Positions 60,825 through 64,000 of a DNA stretch of 64,000 nt are shown here, one piece after another. The notes under the pieces are model-generated. The model searched no databases and had not been told where the DNA came from. It worked only from the letters and a program-made list of their open reading frames with translations. Made by a program: the position numbers and the translations under genes. The stretch spans positions 32,994 to 96,993 of the forward strand of contig DXAV01000041.1 in the NCBI GenBank assembly GCA_019116805.1. The letters run 5' to 3'. The stretch's first letter is position 1, and each line of letters begins with the position of its first letter. Source of the DNA: Candidatus Bacteroides merdavium (lineage in GTDB: Bacteria; Bacteroidota; Bacteroidia; Bacteroidales; Bacteroidaceae).

Positions 60825-62291
60825 ATGACCATGAAACAATGTTTTTTCGCAGTTGATTTGGGAGCAACTAGCGGTCGTACTATTTTGGGCAGTTTTACTT
60901 CGAATGGTTTGGAAATGGAAGAAGTTAATCGCTTCCCGAATCATCTGATTGAAGTAAACGGGCATTTCTATTGGGATATTTATGAACTCTATCGCAATAT
61001 CATTGAAGGCTTGAAATTGGCTTCACGCAGGGAAGATGTGGAGGTTGTTTCCATCGGTATCGATACGTGGGGCGTTGATTTCGTGTGCGTAGGTAAGGAT
61101 GGACATCTTTTGCGCCAACCTTATTCCTATCGCGATCCGCATACAGAAGGAGCGCCAGAAACGTTCTTCTCTCGCATACCTCGGAAGCATGTTTATGAAT
61201 TGACGGGTATTCAGGTTATGAATTTCAATTCCCTTTTCCAGCTGGATGCGATGCGTCGTGCGGGTGACAGTGCGTTGGCTGCTGCCGACAAGATACTTTT
61301 TATCCCCGATGCCTTAAGTTATCTGTTGACGGGCGAGATGGTAACCGAATATACCATTGCGAGTACTGCTCAGCTGGTCAATGCATCAACGCGTAAACTG
61401 GAAAGTGAATTGTTGCAAGCAGTGGGGCTTACGGAATCTCACTTCGGACGCTTTGTCTATCCGGGCGAGAAGGTGGGCGAATTGTCGGCCGAAGTGCAAC
61501 GTATGACTGGTCTGGGTGCTGTTCCTGTAATTGCCGTGGCTGGGCACGACACAGCTTCTGCCGTTGCTGCGGTCCCCGCGCAAAGTTGCCATTTTGCTTA
61601 TCTGAGTAGTGGTACCTGGTCATTGATGGGTATAGAGGCAGATGCCCCTATCATAACTCCTGAGACAGAAGCGTTGAACTATACCAATGAGGGCGGTGTG
61701 GAAGGTACTATTCGTTTCTTGAAAAATATTTGCGGCATGTGGCTGCTGGAACGTTGCCGCCTGCAATGGGGCGAGACTTCCTATCCTGAACTAATAGCGG
61801 AAGCCAATGCCTGCGAAGCTTTCCGTAGCTTGATTTATCCAGACGATGCTTCGTTTGCCAATCCTTCGGATATGGAGCAGGCCATTAAGGACTATTGTAA
61901 GGCTACCGGCCAGCCTGTACCTGAGACACGTGGACAGATTGTACGTTGTATTTTCGAAAGCCTCTCATTGCGTTATCGTCAGGTACTCGATGATTTGCGT
62001 GCCTTGTTCTCTAGTCCGATAGATACGTTACATGTGATAGGCGGGGGAAGTCGTAACGACTTGTTGAACCAATGGACATCCAATGCCGTAGGCATCCCTG
62101 TGGTGGCAGGACCATCTGAGGCGACCGCTATCGGAAATATCATGTTGCAGGCCATCTCGGCGGGCAAGGCTCAGGATGTTCCTTCCATGCGTAAGCTGGT
62201 AGCAGCCTCCATTCCCTTGAAGACTTTCCAACCTCAAGATGCTTCTGTCTGGAATGACGCATACGCTCAATTCAAGCGTATCATACGATAA
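60825..62291 (+). CDS. rhaB: Rhamnulokinase
   Basis: This 488-residue FGGY sugar kinase phosphorylates L-rhamnulose. The N-terminal phosphate motif is FAVDLGATSGRTILGSF, then IGIDTWGVDFVCVGKDGHLL and the adenosine motif LHVIGGGSRNDLLNQWTSNA. Either ATG at 60825 or the in-frame ATG at 60831 could be the start. It is 40 bp before rhaA and shows the order rhaB-rhaA-rhaT usual in Bacteroides. Confidence 0.95.
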   Translation: MTMKQCFFAVDLGATSGRTILGSFTSNGLEMEEVNRFPNHLIEVNGHFYWDIYELYRNIIEGLKLASRREDVEVVSIGIDTWGVDFVCVGKDGHLLRQPYSYRDPHTEGAPETFFSRIPRKHVYELTGIQVMNFNSLFQLDAMRRAGDSALAAADKILFIPDALSYLLTGEMVTEYTIASTAQLVNASTRKLESELLQAVGLTESHFGRFVYPGEKVGELSAEVQRMTGLGAVPVIAVAGHDTASAVAAVPAQSCHFAYLSSGTWSLMGIEADAPIITPETEALNYTNEGGVEGTIRFLKNICGMWLLERCRLQWGETSYPELIAEANACEAFRSLIYPDDASFANPSDMEQAIKDYCKATGQPVPETRGQIVRCIFESLSLRYRQVLDDLRALFSSPIDTLHVIGGGSRNDLLNQWTSNAVGIPVVAGPSEATAIGNIMLQAISAGKAQDVPSMRKLVAASIPLKTFQPQDASVWNDAYAQFKRIIR

Positions 62292-62330
62292 TGACTATAA
62301 TATAATTATAAATAAAAATAAGATAAAACC

Positions 62331-63584
62331 ATGAAAGAAGAACTGATTGTAAAAGCTTATGAAGTGGCCAAAGAACGTTATGCGGCCATCGGTATGGATA
62401 CAGACAAGGCAATGGATGCCTTGCAGAAAGTACAACTCTCCCTGCATTGCTGGCAGGCGGACGACGTGACTGGTTTTGAGTCGGCGGGCGAATTGACAGG
62501 TGGTATTCAGGCTACTGGTAATTATCCTGGCAAAGCACGCAATATTGAGGAACTTCGTCAGGATGTCTTGAAAGCTGCCAGTTATATCCCAGGTAACCAT
62601 CGTTTGAATTTGCATGAAATCTATGGTGACTTTGGTGGTCAGTTCGTGGATCGTGATCAGGTAGAACCCAAACATTTTGAAAGCTGGATGCAATGGGCGG
62701 CCGAACACAACATGAAACTTGACTTCAACTCCACTTCCTTCTCTCATCCGAAAAGTGGCAGCTTGTCTCTTTCCAATCCTGATAAGTCTATCCGTGATTT
62801 CTGGATTGAGCACACAAAACGTTGTCGTGCCATTGCCGAAGAGATGGGTAAGCGTCAGGGCGATCCCTGTATCATGAACCTGTGGGTACACGATGGCAGC
62901 AAGGATATTACTGTCAATCGCATGAAGTATCGTGAAATCCTGAAGAACTCGCTGGATGAAATTTTTGCCACTGAGTACAAGAATATGAAGGATTGTGTAG
63001 AATCTAAAGTATTTGGTATTGGCTTGGAAAGCTACACCGTTGGTTCAAGTGATTTCTATACAGCTTATGGTGCAAGCCACAACAAGATTGTGACTTTGGA
63101 TACCGGTCACTTCCATCCGACAGAAAGCGTAGCCGACAAATTGTCTTCCTTGCTGTTGTTCATCCCCGAGGTAATGCTCCACGTTAGTCGTCCTGTGCGT
63201 TGGGATAGTGACCACGTAACCATCATGAATGATGATACGCTGGATTTGTGTAAGGAAATCGTACGTTGCGATGCGCTGGATCGTGTACACATCGGTTTGG
63301 ATTATTTCGATGCAAGCATCAACCGTATCGGAGCTTACGTCATCGGTAGTCGTGCTACTCAGAAGTGTATGCTTCAGGCTTTGCTGGAACCGCTGGATAC
63401 GTTGCGTAAGTATGAAGCCAACGACCAGGGATTTGAACGTCTCGCTCTGTTAGAGGAAGCCAAGTCGTTGCCTTGGAATGCAGTTTGGGACATGTTCTGC
63501 CTGAAGAACAATGTACCTGTAGGTGAGGAGTTCATCGCAGAAGTAGAAAAATATGAAGCGGAAGTTACTTCCAAACGTAATTAA
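62331..63584 (+). CDS. rhaA: L-rhamnose isomerase
   Basis: This 417-residue enzyme isomerises L-rhamnose to L-rhamnulose. It has VQLSLHCWQADDVTGFESAG near the start, FGGQFVDRDQVEPKHFESWM, and the metal-site region ITVNRMKYREILKNSLDEIF with MLHVSRPVRWDSDHVTIMND later. Length matches the family. It lies between rhaB and rhaT in one operon. Confidence 0.97.
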   Translation: MKEELIVKAYEVAKERYAAIGMDTDKAMDALQKVQLSLHCWQADDVTGFESAGELTGGIQATGNYPGKARNIEELRQDVLKAASYIPGNHRLNLHEIYGDFGGQFVDRDQVEPKHFESWMQWAAEHNMKLDFNSTSFSHPKSGSLSLSNPDKSIRDFWIEHTKRCRAIAEEMGKRQGDPCIMNLWVHDGSKDITVNRMKYREILKNSLDEIFATEYKNMKDCVESKVFGIGLESYTVGSSDFYTAYGASHNKIVTLDTGHFHPTESVADKLSSLLLFIPEVMLHVSRPVRWDSDHVTIMNDDTLDLCKEIVRCDALDRVHIGLDYFDASINRIGAYVIGSRATQKCMLQALLEPLDTLRKYEANDQGFERLALLEEAKSLPWNAVWDMFCLKNNVPVGEEFIAEVEKYEAEVTSKRN

Positions 63585-63599
63585 CAGATGTCGTAGGAT

Positions 63600-63632
63600 G
63601 GGGCAAGTGTCGGAAGGCGCTTGTCCCTTTCT
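63600..63632 (+). terminator. Weak intercistronic hairpin between rhaA and rhaT
   Basis: A 10-bp stem with two G-U pairs (GGGGCAAGTG/CGCTTGTCCC) followed by TTTCT. It may partly reduce rhaT expression. Confidence 0.45.
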
Positions 63633-63656
63633 GCTGAATGCAAAAAAGGGAATAGC

Positions 63657-64000
63657 ATGAATACATTGATAGGATTGTTGATTATAGCGATTGGCAGCTT
63701 CGGGCAGAGTAGTTCGTATGTGCCCATCAATAAAGTGAAGAACTGGTCTTGGGAGAGCTTCTGGCTCGTTCAGGGAGTTTTTGCTTGGTTGGTTTTCCCC
63801 TTGTTGGGGGCGTTTTTGGGCATACCTGCCGGAGGTAGTCTGCTGGAGTTGTGGAGTTCGGGTGGTGCAATTCCTGCCATTGTCTATGGTATTCTTTGGG
63901 GGGTAGGCGGATTGACCTTCGGGTTGAGTATGCGTTACTTGGGAGTCGCTTTGGGGCAAAGTATCTCTTTGGGTACTTGTGCGGCTTTCGGCACTTTGTT
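63657..64000 (+). CDS. rhaT: L-rhamnose/proton symporter RhaT, 3'-truncated by window edge
   Basis: The first ~114 residues are present: MNTLIGLLIIAIGSFGQSSS, then VFAWLVFPLLGAFLGIPAG and GILWGVGGLTFGLSMRYLGV, giving three or four membrane helices. This matches the start of RhaT permeases. The gene runs off the right edge. It would import L-rhamnose released by the GH106 enzyme. Confidence 0.9.
   Translation, partial: MNTLIGLLIIAIGSFGQSSSYVPINKVKNWSWESFWLVQGVFAWLVFPLLGAFLGIPAGGSLLELWSSGGAIPAIVYGILWGVGGLTFGLSMRYLGVALGQSISLGTCAAFGTL

Overview
The window looks like chromosomal DNA of a gut Bacteroides-type bacterium (order Bacteroidales). The evidence is a SusC/SusD pair with an ECF sigma/FecR anti-sigma pair, NigD-like, DUF6242 and other Bacteroidales-type lipoproteins, promoters with the Bacteroides -7 element TAnnTTTG, a carbamoyltransferase with the Bacteroides N-succinylornithine signature, and a rhamnose locus headed by a GH106 enzyme. 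The species cannot be fixed from the sequence alone.

Layout. 0-1.6 kb: 3' part of a GH2 glycosidase. 1.7-3.4 kb: efp and rpmH (divergent) and a DUF6078-type gene. 3.6-8.6 kb: PASTA protein, rluD, ddl, acyltransferase, NigD-like lipoprotein and rhodanese lipoprotein. 8.7-11.1 kb: GH20 hexosaminidase, convergent with argF'. 12.3-28.2 kb: polysaccharide utilisation locus (ECF sigma, FecR, SusC, SusD, F5/8 lipoprotein, GH110, GH31, GH109). Its enzyme set fits removal of terminal alpha-Gal and alpha-GalNAc from blood-group B/A-type host glycans. 28.4-29.5 kb: porin. 29.5-40.5 kb, minus strand: proA, proB, DUF2007, murI, two Skp/OmpH genes, bamA, uppS, a DUF6242 lipoprotein and ribD. 40.5-44.5 kb, plus strand: prmC, recX, pyrE, an SRPBCC protein and argH. 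44.6-46.4 kb: tRNA-Gly and tRNA-Leu followed by a small AT-rich, island-like patch. 46.5-48.8 kb: a divergent AdoHcyase-like protein convergent with an SAH/MTA-deaminase-type amidohydrolase. 49.3-51.6 kb: acyl-CoA ligase and XRE-cupin regulator. 51.6-57.6 kb, minus strand: argR, GNAT, argG, pspC-like, argC, four-helix protein, argD, then proC. 57.9-64 kb: GH106 rhamnosidase, rhaB, rhaA and the start of rhaT.

Most unusual structures. (1) A 450-bp element between argC and argD: a four-helix (S23-type) ORF bounded by 37-bp inverted repeats made of 7-bp tandem units, resembling a 23S rRNA intervening sequence moved into an mRNA operon. (2) Four degenerate arrays with a strict 22-bp period, each just 3' of a gene; two of them, 36 kb apart, share the same unit order. 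(3) A ~96-99-bp promoter-bearing repeat upstream of both the PASTA-rluD-ddl operon and argF', with conserved ends around a variable palindromic core. (4) The AdoHcyase-like/amidohydrolase pair, which suggests a deamination-first S-adenosylhomocysteine route. All functional statements are from sequence reading only; no searches were run.
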